Shown one piece after another: positions 52,140-61,438 of a DNA stretch of 64,000 nucleotides (within the stretch, counting starts at the first letter, position 1; each line of letters opens with the position of its first letter). A program made the position numbers and the translations under genes. The notes below the pieces were generated by a model. The model was not told the DNA's origin and did not search any database. It saw nothing but the letters and a program-made list of their open reading frames with translations. The stretch covers positions 499,778 to 563,777 of the forward strand of contig JAHDDW010000001.1 in NCBI GenBank assembly GCA_020629155.1, written 5' to 3'. The DNA is from Acidimicrobiales bacterium. Lineage in GTDB: Bacteria; Actinomycetota; Acidimicrobiia; Acidimicrobiales; SZUA-35.

Positions 52140-53797
52140 TACTTACCTCCCGCAGTTAAGACTTTTTGATCTTCGTTTTCTTTTGTCGCTTCCAGAGCAG
52201 GAAAGACATTTTCATCAGATAGCGGCGTCGATGAGCTTACAACAGGAGCTAAAGCAAAGTTGCCAAGCACTGGCGGCGAGGCTGTCGCCCATTCCAGCGA
52301 AAGACCTTTCCAGCCTAGCGTTGTTGACCCTACATTTTTTCCTAACAATTGACTTATAACAGCCATACCAGCCAGGCCGACACCAGCAAACAACAGCACG
52401 ACGCCGAACACGCCAGCAAGACTGTAAATTTCTTTCGTATCTACACTAGTGGGCATTGCTTGAGCATCGTCAATGCCTGCGATGACATTTGCTGCGCCCA
52501 GACTTGCAGTGCCCAATACAAGAAGGAACGCACTTAAGTACGTGACTGGAGCTTTAATCTGCCTTCCAAATAGTTTTACTGACCAATGAGCAACAGCAGC
52601 TAAACTTCCAAGCAAAGCAGAACCCACCACCAAGAAATATACGCCGTCATAAAAGGCTGTGCCGCCAACCTTTATAGGGCTGACAAGTTCGATAGTTGTT
52701 TCAGCTTTTAGAAATTGAATAACTGGATCTAGAACGCCTAGAAGTGAAACGGAAACCGATGCCAGATTCATAAGCAGTGCGACTATCGAAATCACCAAAG
52801 GAGGTGTTGGGGTATGCTTTTGCGATTTAAGCGCCATCATGATACCGCCGAGAAACAAAAGAATCACTAGTGGAACAATAGCGATAAGACCAACAAGAAG
52901 CATGCTGTCGAGGTTGACTGATCGGACACTAGCAAATGAAAGAACTGAAACGCTTAATGCGATAGAGCCTAAAGCGCCAATAAGCGTCATAAGCACGGCA
53001 CGACCTTTAAGAACAAGCCCTCCATGAACCTCGACAATGTCTGCTATGACACCAAGAATAGGCAAGCAGAGAATGTATACAGCTGGCGGTGTGAAAAACG
53101 ACGAGGTGATTGGAAGCAGCTGCCCACTATCAACTAGTGCGACGAGACCATTTTCGAAACGTACGTATCCTAGCAAAAGTTCGGCCGCAGTAACAGAAAG
53201 CAGAACCAGCCCAGCAAGAGAAAAAATAAGAAATGCCCATGTCGTATATGGCGCACGCTCAAGAAGCATGCCTTGCGCACGGCCAGCAAAAATACTTGCA
53301 GCCATGGCAATCATCACCCATATCAACCCGATAAGCACCATCGCCAATGCGACAAACCATAAAGCAACGAAATCTCTTTTCCCTCCACCAGGGCCTCCGT
53401 TGAGCAGATACGAAACCACAAGAAGCGTTACCCCAAAGAACCAAAGCCAAAAAGCTGTAGCAGCTCCACGTGTGTAGGCAATAGCAGCTGCCCCGATTTG
53501 TAGCGGCACTATATAGAGGCCAATCCCTAAGAGCAGTGGAAGCACTCCAGCAAATACAACTGCTTCTCCAGACGCTGACCAAAGCTGAACAATATAGTCA
53601 GAAACATCAGGAGCAACAGACTCCGACGATTTGAAAAGCGCTGCTGCCAGAGCTGCCAAGCCTACAAGCAAGAAAAAGCTGGCGGCAGCAACAAACTTTA
53701 GACCTGTCGCCTTGTGGTCAAGTGAGAAGAAGGAAAATGGCGAGACAGCAGACGTACTGTTTTTGGTTTGAATAATGCCGGAAGCAGTTGATGACAT
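52139..53797 (-). CDS. ligandless heme-copper oxidase subunit I paralogue
   Basis: A 552-residue membrane protein with about 12 helices and subunit I architecture. Long runs align with ctaD: VPLQIGA (residue 98 on), the NGGPGGG loop, and P-x-VYILCLP (residue 238 on). The six ligand histidines are all replaced: S76 (low-spin heme), P237 (CuB; Tyr241 is kept), V285 and L286 (CuB pair), D384 and V386 (hemes). It cannot bind heme or CuB at the usual sites. It is the first gene of the oxidase operon, so it is expressed with it. Function unknown; possibly structural, regulatory or an assembly factor. No frameshifts and no stop codon inside, so it is maintained. Confidence 0.8.
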   Translation of the reverse strand: MSSTASGIIQTKNSTSAVSPFSFFSLDHKATGLKFVAAASFFLLVGLAALAAALFKSSESVAPDVSDYIVQLWSASGEAVVFAGVLPLLLGIGLYIVPLQIGAAAIAYTRGAATAFWLWFFGVTLLVVSYLLNGGPGGGKRDFVALWFVALAMVLIGLIWVMIAMAASIFAGRAQGMLLERAPYTTWAFLIFSLAGLVLLSVTAAELLLGYVRFENGLVALVDSGQLLPITSSFFTPPAVYILCLPILGVIADIVEVHGGLVLKGRAVLMTLIGALGSIALSVSVLSFASVRSVNLDSMLLVGLIAIVPLVILLFLGGIMMALKSQKHTPTPPLVISIVALLMNLASVSVSLLGVLDPVIQFLKAETTIELVSPIKVGGTAFYDGVYFLVVGSALLGSLAAVAHWSVKLFGRQIKAPVTYLSAFLLVLGTASLGAANVIAGIDDAQAMPTSVDTKEIYSLAGVFGVVLLFAGVGLAGMAVISQLLGKNVGSTTLGWKGLSLEWATASPPVLGNFALAPVVSSSTPLSDENVFPALEATKENEDQKVLTAGGK

Positions 53798-53888
53798 TTT
53801 TATTTGAAACCTCTTACACTCACAAAAATATATCCCGTAAACATCGCCCTAAGCAATCTAGCCGAAAACATAGCTGATCACTCAACCG

Positions 53889-54836
53889 TCATGTGCCAAA
53901 TCCTACTAATTGATCAATCGCAACGAAAGAGAAAAGAACGAAGAGGTATGAAATCGAAAAAGTAAAGTACTTCATAGCCTGTTTCTCTTGCAGAACTTGG
54001 TCCGTTTGCAACACCAAACGAAACGAACCATAGACAAATGCTGCGCCAAAAACAATCGATGCTCCAAGGTAAAGCCAACCCAACTCTCCGACATACCAGA
54101 GCCAAATCGTCAAAGCAAAAACCACGACAGCATAGGCCGTCATTTGCACAGCTGTTTTTTTATGTCCAGCAACACTTGGCATCATCGGCACGTTAGCTGC
54201 GGTATAGTCACGCTCGTATTTAATAGCCAGCGCCCAAAAATGTGGCGGTGTCCAAAAGAAAATAACGGCAAACAAAATAAAAGCTTCAAGGCCGACTGTT
54301 TCGGTAACCGACGACCAACCAACAAGCGCAGGCACAGCACCAGCAGCGCCGCCAATAACAATGTTTTGCGTCGACGTTCGCTTAAGCCACATCGTGTAAA
54401 CAAAAACATAGAAAGCACACGCACTTAAAGCAAGCCATGCCGACAGTGGATTTACCGCAAACCAAAGCCAACCAAAAGCAAGAGCTTCAATCACCGTGGC
54501 AAACAACAGTGCTTCTTTTGGCGAAACGTCACCGGTTACCAGTGGCCTTTTCTGCGTTCGATGCATGATCGCATCGATATCGCGATCGACATACATATTG
54601 TAGGCGTTAGCCCCACCAGCAGCTAACGCTCCCCCAACAACAGTCGCAACCATCAGCCAAAGAGAAGGCAACCCCTGCTTCGCAAGAACCATCGTTGGAA
54701 CAGTTGTCACAAGAAGCAGCTCAATAATACGTGGCTTTGTTAACGCCACAAAAGGACCGATTCTTATTTTTTGCGCTACTGCTGTCAACACCGTTGCATA
54801 TTCTAGCGGCCACAGAACGCTTGAGCGCTTCGTCAT
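53889..54836 (-). CDS. ctaB: protoheme IX farnesyltransferase (heme O synthase)
   Basis: A 315-residue UbiA-family prenyltransferase. The first Asp-rich motif reads NMYVDRDIDAIMHRTQKRP, with NxxxDxxxD. The helix pattern and LTKPRIIELLLVTTVPTM start are typical of CtaB. It makes heme O, the substrate of heme A synthase. It sits 90 bp from the oxidase operon on the same strand and 9 bases after an unknown membrane gene. Confidence 0.95.
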   Translation of the reverse strand: MTKRSSVLWPLEYATVLTAVAQKIRIGPFVALTKPRIIELLLVTTVPTMVLAKQGLPSLWLMVATVVGGALAAGGANAYNMYVDRDIDAIMHRTQKRPLVTGDVSPKEALLFATVIEALAFGWLWFAVNPLSAWLALSACAFYVFVYTMWLKRTSTQNIVIGGAAGAVPALVGWSSVTETVGLEAFILFAVIFFWTPPHFWALAIKYERDYTAANVPMMPSVAGHKKTAVQMTAYAVVVFALTIWLWYVGELGWLYLGASIVFGAAFVYGSFRLVLQTDQVLQEKQAMKYFTFSISYLFVLFSFVAIDQLVGFGT

Positions 54837-54844
54837 GCAAGAAT

Positions 54845-55621
54845 CTAACGAATTTCATCAACTTCCAGTTCTGACCGCCAGAAAGACACCACCACCAGAA
54901 CTACTACAGCTTTCACAGCTGCCCCCAACACAAACGCTGACCACAGCCCCGACCCATGAGATTCTTCCCAGAACGGAAGCAGAAATGAACGACCAGCAGA
55001 GACCAACGAAAACGGCATAGCATCAACAGAAACGTACCAGTTGTTCAAAATCCAAACAACCGCGCCAAGACACATCAAGGCAACAAACAACGACAACACC
55101 AAGACACCAAAACTGCTTACACGTGACTGCTTCGCATCCTTTGGCCATAAAATTCGCAGCACCCAACGCGAAACAAACACCAGCAGCCCAAACCACACGC
55201 TATAGAACGCATATGCACTGAAACCAGCCAGAAACTGTTGCCGAACTGACCAAACAGCCAACGACAAGAGGCCTTGATCTGCCAACCCAACCAAAACGGC
55301 CCAGCCAAGAAACATGGGAAAACAGCTCGCTAGTTTTTGCAGCCAACTCAAATTATCAGTACTCGTTGGCAACGACAATTGCAGCAACAACGCAAGAAGA
55401 AAAAGCAAAGACACTATTCGTGCCGCAGTCAAAACAAAATCATCCAACGTCAAACCCGAAGGAAAGGGAGCTTGCGTCTGTTCAAAAAATCCGAAAAAAT
55501 TAAGCCCACCATAAAGGCAAAGCGGCGCAACCACCAACCACCCAAGCAGAGATACGACCGAAGAAACCCCCAAACGACTACTCCCAACCCACACACCAAC
55601 ACTTTCACGAACAAGATTCAC
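54845..55621 (-). CDS. hypothetical membrane protein upstream of ctaB
   Basis: A 258-residue protein with six or so hydrophobic segments (SVVSLLGWLVVAPLCLYGGL; VSLLFLLALLLQLSL; FGLLVFVSRWVLRILW). No family is recognised. The start is GTG 55621, with AAAGGTGG about five bases upstream; the GTG three codons upstream is alternative. It is 9 bases from ctaB and probably cotranscribed. Opposite-strand frames here are Lys/Gln-rich shadows. Confidence 0.6.
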   Translation of the reverse strand: MNLVRESVGVWVGSSRLGVSSVVSLLGWLVVAPLCLYGGLNFFGFFEQTQAPFPSGLTLDDFVLTAARIVSLLFLLALLLQLSLPTSTDNLSWLQKLASCFPMFLGWAVLVGLADQGLLSLAVWSVRQQFLAGFSAYAFYSVWFGLLVFVSRWVLRILWPKDAKQSRVSSFGVLVLSLFVALMCLGAVVWILNNWYVSVDAMPFSLVSAGRSFLLPFWEESHGSGLWSAFVLGAAVKAVVVLVVVSFWRSELEVDEIR

Positions 55622-55722
55622 AAAAACCACCTTTAATAGTATTTAAAAGTAATTAAATCAAAACAAGACAATAAAACCAACCCGCGATTGTCATTGAATT
55701 TCAGCTCAAGATACACTCAACT

Positions 55723-56556
55723 ATGAATATTTTGATTGTCGACACTCCATGCGGACCTATCGAATACAGCGACCATGGTGAAGGCGAACCGATTCTTGTT
55801 CTCCATGGAGGCCACGGCAATTGCAAAGAAAACCTTATGTTTAAGGGGCTCAGCACCAAGAAGTACAGATTCATCACCCCTAGCCGCCCCGGCTATGGCG
55901 CGACTCCACTTTCTGGCGGAGAGACCCACGCACAAGCTGCACAAAAAATAGTCAGCTTGATGGACCACCTAGATATAGAGCACTTTTCGCTTTTTGGCAT
56001 TTCTGCTGGCGGCCCAACAGCGATAGAAATAGCAGCTTCAGAACCAGCGCGGGTTAAAAAATTACTTCTAGCTTCAGCGATAACAAAACAGTGGATGACA
56101 AATAAAGACAAACTCTATAAGAAAGCACAAAAACTATTTCACCCCAGGTTAGAAAAATATACATGGGCGATGTTTCGTTTATCTTTTCGCCTTGCACCAA
56201 AAGCCTTATCAAAAGTTATGATCGCTGAGCTTTCAACCGTTGAATCCCCTCAAATAAAAGCTTCTGAGCGTGAAGAGCTTTGGACTTTAACAAAAAACCA
56301 ACGAAGCGGCGAAGGTTTCCTTAACGACCTAAGGCAACAAACCAGCAAGGACAGAACAAATGACATCACAACACCTTGCTTACTTATTCATAGCAAAAAC
56401 GATGCCGCAGTACCCATTGGCCATGCGCAACATGCACATGAAACGATTAAAAATTCCGAGCTGTTGGTACTCGATAACAAATGGGGGCATCTCTTTTGGA
56501 TCGGAGAAGATTCAGCTAAACCAATCGAGGAAACAGATTCTTTCTTCAGCCGCTGA
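55723..56556 (+). CDS. alpha/beta hydrolase
   Basis: A 277-residue serine hydrolase. The nucleophile elbow is GISAGG (Ser near 92), the oxyanion loop LHGGHG is near 28, an Asp near 225 lies in HSKNDAAVP, and the final His may be in NKWGHLFW. This is the alpha/beta hydrolase catalytic layout. Substrate is unknown. It is divergent from the 54845 gene, starting at ATG 55723. Confidence 0.85.
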   Translation: MNILIVDTPCGPIEYSDHGEGEPILVLHGGHGNCKENLMFKGLSTKKYRFITPSRPGYGATPLSGGETHAQAAQKIVSLMDHLDIEHFSLFGISAGGPTAIEIAASEPARVKKLLLASAITKQWMTNKDKLYKKAQKLFHPRLEKYTWAMFRLSFRLAPKALSKVMIAELSTVESPQIKASEREELWTLTKNQRSGEGFLNDLRQQTSKDRTNDITTPCLLIHSKNDAAVPIGHAQHAHETIKNSELLVLDNKWGHLFWIGEDSAKPIEETDSFFSR

Positions 56557-56622
56557 TCAAGTATGAAACAGAAGTAGCTCTGATGACGATACCTTCGTTT
56601 ACGCTGCTAAAATAGGCAGCCT

Positions 56623-57525
56623 GTGCGACTGTCTCTAAAACCACTTGATGCCAAGCAATACCAAAAAAGCATACTTATAGCCACGATTCTCCTTAGCATA
56701 ATAATACTGACAGGCGCAGGTGTGCGACTTTCTGAGGCTGGGCTTGGGTGTGAAGACTGGCCTATCTGCGATGAAGACAAAATAATTCCTGGCAATGACG
56801 ACCTGCACGGCTGGATAGAGTTCGGCAACCGCCTTATCTCAGGCGCTGTTGGCATTATTGTCATTGTCAACATCGGCAATGCGTATCGACGCACGCCCCG
56901 CTCAGCTAGTGTTCAACGCTGGGCTTGGGGACTCGTGGCAGGCGTTGTTGCTCAAATCTTACTTGGCAGATTTACTGTTGTTCTTACTTTACACCCAGCT
57001 GTTGTTGGACTTCATTTCCTTTTGTCTTTGGTTCTACTCTGGAATTGTGTTGCACTATGGCACAAAAATCGTCCAATTGTTACACACGAAACACTACCTA
57101 CCAACACCAGAACTTCTCTTGCAACCCATATGCGTCTTCTCGTCGCTGCAATAACAATCGTCGTTTGCACAGGCGTGCTTGTTACAGGCACAGGTCCAAA
57201 TAGCGGCGACTCGCGCGCGAGCCGGCTCCCCTTCGACCTGCAATGGGTTGTTAGGATCCATGGCGCAGCTGTTTGGACGTTCCTTGCATTGCTGCTATGG
57301 TTTGCGTTTCGCTCTAGACAACACAGCTTTATCACCAAAAAAACCTACATAGTTATGGCCTTCGCCATAGCACAAGGAGCGGTCGGCTATACACAATATT
57401 TTTTAGGTGTACCGCCGACAATAGTTGCCGTACACATCGCTGGATCTATAGCTGTTTGGATAACAACACTAGATCTTTACTTTCACATACTCCAACCAAA
57501 ATCAACACGTAAGCTAGATGGCTGA
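56623..57525 (+). CDS. ctaA: heme A synthase
   Basis: A 300-residue COX15/CtaA family enzyme converting heme O to heme A. The glutamate-containing RLSEAGLGCEDWPICDED motif (catalytic Glu and a Cys pair), LHGWIEFGNRLISG with a His ligand, HPAVVGLHFLLSL and RIHGAAVWTF and VHIAGSIAVW give the four His ligands. The start is GTG 56623. It lies in the same respiratory block as the oxidase, on the opposite strand. Confidence 0.94.
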   Translation: MRLSLKPLDAKQYQKSILIATILLSIIILTGAGVRLSEAGLGCEDWPICDEDKIIPGNDDLHGWIEFGNRLISGAVGIIVIVNIGNAYRRTPRSASVQRWAWGLVAGVVAQILLGRFTVVLTLHPAVVGLHFLLSLVLLWNCVALWHKNRPIVTHETLPTNTRTSLATHMRLLVAAITIVVCTGVLVTGTGPNSGDSRASRLPFDLQWVVRIHGAAVWTFLALLLWFAFRSRQHSFITKKTYIVMAFAIAQGAVGYTQYFLGVPPTIVAVHIAGSIAVWITTLDLYFHILQPKSTRKLDG

Positions 57526-57599
57526 TTCCAAGGTATGTCGAATTTTAAAGTATTTCACACGCAAGTAGCGCTATCGTTTTTGTTCTATCTTGATTCTGG

Positions 57600-57645
57600 G
57601 ATGGTCATCCAGCTGAGATTCCCACTTTTGTGGAAATGACGACCT
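57600..57645. repeat. dispersed intergenic hairpin repeat, copy B (degenerate)
   Basis: The 243-bp gap between ctaA and the thioredoxin gene contains GAGATTCCCAC, TTTT, GTGGAAATGAC and GACCTAAATAGGCT. It matches the copy at 31969-32035 closely (TTCCCAC at 57619-57625) but with a mismatch in the stem. The rest of the gap shows nothing else. Confidence 0.5.
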
Positions 57646-57768
57646 AAATAGGCTGCTAACGACGTTACAGCCAATAGCATCGGTGTCGATACTACAACAA
57701 AGGAATAATCGCGCCCTTAGTTGCGTTCTACATTGAGACCAAAGATTTTCCTTGGAGGTACCACTAGT

Positions 57769-58419
57769 ATGCAAACAAAGTATGTCTTAGGACCCATAGC
57801 ACTCGCCGCACTTGTTGGCGGCCTATGGTATGCAAGCAGCACACAAGATGCCGACACGCTAACAGCATCACAGCCAGCAGAAAAAGTCGTAGACGCCGCC
57901 CCAGCTGCGACTGAGCTAACCACCGAAGTTGCGACAGACGCACCAGCGCAGGCAAAGTCTGACCCTTTGCCGATGCTCGGAACTAAACCAGAACTAGAAA
58001 ATATTCAAGGCTGGTTCAATACAGAAGCCGACTCGCTCGACGATTTTGACGGGCAAGTAAAAATCGTTCAGTTCTGGACCTTTAGCTGCCACAACTGCAC
58101 CGCTACTATCCCGCATCTACAAAATATATATAGCAAATGGGAGCCAGAAGGCTTAGAAATTATTGGTATTCACGCCCCCGAATTTGATTTTGAGAAAGAC
58201 CCTGACGCTGTCAAAGCAGCAGCGAAAGACCTAGGCGTTACCTGGCCAGTCGCGTTAGACCCTACAAAAACTAACTTTCGCAATTGGCAAGACCGCCGTT
58301 TCTGGCCACGCACCTTTGTTCTCGATCAAAATAACCAGGTGCGTTTCGACCGCATAGGCGAAGGACGATACGACGATTTAGAAGCAACAGTCGCGCAACT
58401 ACTCACCGAAGGCCCATGA
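57769..58419 (+). CDS. thioredoxin-family protein, extracytoplasmic, membrane-anchored
   Basis: A 216-residue protein with an N-terminal membrane helix (about 5-22), an Ala/Thr-rich spacer, and a thioredoxin fold. The active site is FSCHNC (C107, C110) in place of CGPC, with cis-Pro in the FWPRTFVLD strand. The start ATG 57769 has a strong GGAGGT nine bases upstream. Stop overlaps the next gene by 4 bases, so it is coupled to a CcdA-like protein. Likely involved in cytochrome or oxidase copper maturation (inference). Confidence 0.83.
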   Translation: MQTKYVLGPIALAALVGGLWYASSTQDADTLTASQPAEKVVDAAPAATELTTEVATDAPAQAKSDPLPMLGTKPELENIQGWFNTEADSLDDFDGQVKIVQFWTFSCHNCTATIPHLQNIYSKWEPEGLEIIGIHAPEFDFEKDPDAVKAAAKDLGVTWPVALDPTKTNFRNWQDRRFWPRTFVLDQNNQVRFDRIGEGRYDDLEATVAQLLTEGP

Positions 58420-59042
58420 TCTCGCCCCTACTGGCGTCAGAAGATCCCACAATTTTGCTCCTACTGTCAGAAGGAGCAGCGTCAGCATTATTTCCCTGCA
58501 CGCTGGTTCTGCTTCTTCCAGGCATAGCAAGCGCTTTTACTTCAAAGTGGAAGGTAACACAATCACTAGCCAGCTACCTCGCAAGCTTTACTATTGTTTC
58601 TTGGCTACTGCTAGCAGGCCGCATCGGCTACTGGAGCCCCTGGGTTCTGGCTATATTACTAGGATTAGCGACGCTACTAGCGTGGCGTGACAAGGGAGAG
58701 GATAGAGCACGAAGCGTTGCCTCTCCGCTACTACTCGGCATTGCCATAGCGCACCTTTGGGAGCCTTGCATCGGCAAATCATTTGGCACGTTGGTTCAAA
58801 CTCTGCCAGCTGACGGGCCCTCTAGCCTTCCTCGCTATGGGGCATACGCACTTGGTTTAGCGGTGCCACTTGGTTTCGCAGCCATCGCAGCCTGGCTGCT
58901 TCCAGATAAAGCAAAACATGCTACAGAAAAATATTTTCGCCTTTTCGGCATCGGATTCCTTATTGTTCTAGCGGTGTCACTCGCAACGAACACGCACACA
59001 AGCGTTATCAGCCAGCTATCTGCCTGGTCTTCATGGAGTTAA
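58416..59042 (+). CDS. CcdA/DsbD-like transmembrane electron carrier
   Basis: A 208-residue membrane protein with six hydrophobic segments. Cysteines lie in ALFPCTLVLLLPG (near 28) and LWEPCIGKSFG (near 117), the expected pair for DsbD/CcdA-type quinone-independent thiol transfer. It overlaps the thioredoxin gene by ATGA, so it provides reducing power to it. Convergent with the HAD pseudogene. Confidence 0.72.
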   Translation: MISPLLASEDPTILLLLSEGAASALFPCTLVLLLPGIASAFTSKWKVTQSLASYLASFTIVSWLLLAGRIGYWSPWVLAILLGLATLLAWRDKGEDRARSVASPLLLGIAIAHLWEPCIGKSFGTLVQTLPADGPSSLPRYGAYALGLAVPLGFAAIAAWLLPDKAKHATEKYFRLFGIGFLIVLAVSLATNTHTSVISQLSAWSSWS

Positions 59043-59060
59043 CACGTGACAACAGCTCGA

Positions 59061-59723
59061 CTACCTATCGATAAGCTCGTGCCAGTATGTTTGTGTAAAC
59101 TCTTCGAGACTTCCCAGAACTCTGTCAGCGATACCTATGTATCGGTGGTCTCGCATTTCTGCCTCAGGAACAGCAACGCACGTCATTCGCGCCGCCTTAG
59201 CGGCTAACACACCCGATGGAGAGTCTTCAAAGACGACACAACTAGAAGCTGACACTCCAAATTTCGCAGCTGCTGTAATAAAAACACCAGGATGGGGTTT
59301 GCCGTGAGTTTCGTTTTCGGCTGAGTAAATAAATTCAAAGTATTTTTCAATACCAAGAACATCAACAACAGCTGCTATTATTCTCTCAAATGATGAAGAG
59401 GCAATACATTTCTTAACCCCTTGCGAATGCAACATTTCCAGCGTCGCAACAACGCCTGGCAATGGTATACCTTCTTCACGAACTTGAGAAATAACGTGAT
59501 CCACAATCTGATCTTCTAACAGCTTCTGCGAAACACCTTCCCATGGCTTTTTACGAAAATAGTGGGCAACAACCTCATCAATTCACATCCCCATAGTGAA
59601 CTCCAAATCAGCAACGCTCAATTCGATTCCGACAGATCGGAAAACGGCTATCTGAGCTTTACGCCAGAATGGTTCCGAGTCAAGCAACAACCCATCCATA
59701 TCAAAAATAACTGCTTCTTTCAT
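59061..59723 (-). pseudogene. HAD phosphatase (YniC/HxpB-like) with in-frame TGA
   Basis: From ATG 59723 (AGGAAG upstream) the frame reads MKEAVIFDMDGLLLDSEPFW, the HAD nucleophile motif, up to codon 46. Codon 47 is TGA (59583-59585). The same frame resumes at IDEVVAHYFRKKPW and continues to a normal stop, for about 220 codons, the full family length. Family members read LGLRIDxVV here, so TGA replaces a CGA arginine. Later motifs KPHPGVF and FEDSPSG are intact. Nonsense pseudogene, or a sequencing error. It would dephosphorylate sugar phosphates. Confidence 0.8.
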
Positions 59724-59774
59724 TTCAGGTTCTTCCTTCTATATAGGTTGCCACGCATGTAGCAATGCTCAATG

Positions 59775-60266
59775 CTAACAATCACTACTACTGTTTCCGT
59801 TATCGTTAAGTAGCTTAAGATCAGTGAACAGACCTGTGCTGAACGAATGCAACGAGATAGTGCGAAGTTCATCAAGCGAAACCCATTGCACGCTAGCTAT
59901 TTCTCCTAAATCAGCTGTAGGTTGCCCAACAGAGACCATGGCATTATCGACCGTTGAGACATATGCAACTTTGTCTCCATTGGGATAGACGACTTCATAT
60001 TTCGGTCCACCTACAACGGAGCAGATACTCCCGATCTCAACGCTAACACCAATTTCTTCTAAGGCTTCTCGTCGTGCTGCTTCTTCTGGAGATTCATCGG
60101 ACTCTACCATGCCGCCAACAGTTCCCCAAAGTTTTGTGTCAGCTTGCTGGACAAGCAAAAACTGATTTTAGCTATTGGTTATCAAAAGACTTACTGCTGG
60201 CAGCAACAGCAAGTCGTTCCCAACTTTCTTACGCAAATCTGATAGATAGGCAGATGGATGATTCAT
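59775..60266 (-). pseudogene. Nudix hydrolase with in-frame TAA
   Basis: From ATG 60266, which overlaps the Fic stop by 4 bases (ATGA), the frame reads MNHPSAYLSDLRKKVGNDLL up to codon 32. Codon 33 is TAA (60168-60170), then NQFLLVQQADTKLWG continues in frame. The Nudix box G-x5-E-x7-RE-x2-EE-x-G is intact (GGMVESDESPEEAARREALE). The N-terminal strand before the stop fits the family (VSLLITN), so the downstream TTG at 60158 is unlikely to be the real start. Normal stop at 59775. Nonsense pseudogene or error. Confidence 0.78.
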
Positions 60267-61423
60267 TCGTTTGATTCGTCGCTTTCAATTATCTGCAATA
60301 TTTCTTGAGCCCTGTATCTAGCCTGACCACGAGAGCCTTCTGAAACTCGCTCCACAATAGCCAAATCAGAGAACTGTTTCAACCACCTGATCGCTGTTGG
60401 TTTGCTTACTTCCAACTCCTTTTCGACTGTACGCGTTGTGAGTATGGGATTCGACAAAAGCACATCGACTAATTGATTAGCATGAGAGCTCCGAGTAATT
60501 GCTACTACCTGTTGTTTGTAAAAGTCACGGCGCTCAAGAAGCTTTTGAGCACGGTTGACAGCATCAATTGCTTGTTGTTCGACCCCTCGCAAAAAGAAAA
60601 GGAGCCAGCTTTCAAGATCTCCCTTTTCTCTAACTCCTTGCAACTTCGCATAGTAGTCACTACGGTTCTTATCAAAATATGGCGACATATAAAGTAGTGG
60701 ACCAGGTAACCTTTTCTTATCGACTAAATGAAAAATAATGACCAAACGACCAATCCTTCCATTCCCATCAAGAAAAGGGTGAATCGTTTCAAACTGATAA
60801 TGCAGCAAAGCAGACTGCGCAAGCACAGGAATTTGCACGTCGGAGTGGACAAATTTCTCCCAATCACTCAGCAAATTTCCGACTTCGTCTGGCGGAGGTG
60901 GGACAAACGTTGCCGAATTCAAATTTAGCGATCCATCACCAATCCAGTTTTGTGTTGTTCTAATGATTCCTGGCTGTTTTTCTTTTCCTCGGACACCGTC
61001 TAATAGGATCTTATGAATTTCTGAAAGAAACCGGATTGAAAGTGGCAGTGTTGCTAATCGTTTTTGCCCAGCTTCTGCCGCCTTAATATAATTCGACACC
61101 TCTTCAACATCTGGCGTCTGCATACCGCCTGATGCTTGATTTTCGAGGACTTCAACAAGATTTGTTTGCGTTCCTTCAATTTTTGTTGAGGCCAACGCTT
61201 CCCGTAAAAGATACGGAGTTATAAGCAACTTAGGGTTTGGGAGCATTCTCCCCACACCTGAAAGTTTGCCTAGTGCTGATTCCGCATCAGCGAGCAAAGT
61301 GATCACCGCAGGCGTCATTTCTACTGTTTGCGGCAAATACTTAGGATAAAAAGCTGCATAGTGTTTTTGAGGAACTAAAAGCACTTTTCCGTAAGAGGAC
61401 GAGGTGTAGCGAGTTTTATCCAT
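60263..61423 (-). CDS. Fic-domain protein (AMP transferase-like) with C-terminal winged helix
   Basis: A 386-residue Fic protein. The core motif HPFLDGNGRIGRLV (HxFx[D/E]GNGRxxR) is near residue 214, with a helix N-terminal to it. The C-terminal about 75 residues are a winged helix (LTTRTVEKELEVSKPTAIRWL), so it may bind its own promoter. Residues 70-80 (ASTKIEGTQTN) resemble the inhibitory [S/T]xxxE[G/N] helix, so self-inhibition is likely. Its promoter region carries an inverted-repeat array, and it is coupled to the Nudix gene by ATGA. Confidence 0.88.
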   Translation of the reverse strand: MDKTRYTSSSYGKVLLVPQKHYAAFYPKYLPQTVEMTPAVITLLADAESALGKLSGVGRMLPNPKLLITPYLLREALASTKIEGTQTNLVEVLENQASGGMQTPDVEEVSNYIKAAEAGQKRLATLPLSIRFLSEIHKILLDGVRGKEKQPGIIRTTQNWIGDGSLNLNSATFVPPPPDEVGNLLSDWEKFVHSDVQIPVLAQSALLHYQFETIHPFLDGNGRIGRLVIIFHLVDKKRLPGPLLYMSPYFDKNRSDYYAKLQGVREKGDLESWLLFFLRGVEQQAIDAVNRAQKLLERRDFYKQQVVAITRSSHANQLVDVLLSNPILTTRTVEKELEVSKPTAIRWLKQFSDLAIVERVSEGSRGQARYRAQEILQIIESDESNE

Positions 61424-61438
61424 GCAGCCATCCTATCT

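Noticed and set aside
55337..55636. Plus-strand frames with Lys/Gln/Thr-rich content over the 54845 gene
   Set aside because: Composition is that of antisense to a hydrophobic membrane gene; no start context or domain.
59583..59585. TGA in the HAD gene read as selenocysteine or tryptophan
   Set aside because: Arg is expected in the family, TGA terminates other genes here, and no SECIS-like hairpin was evident.
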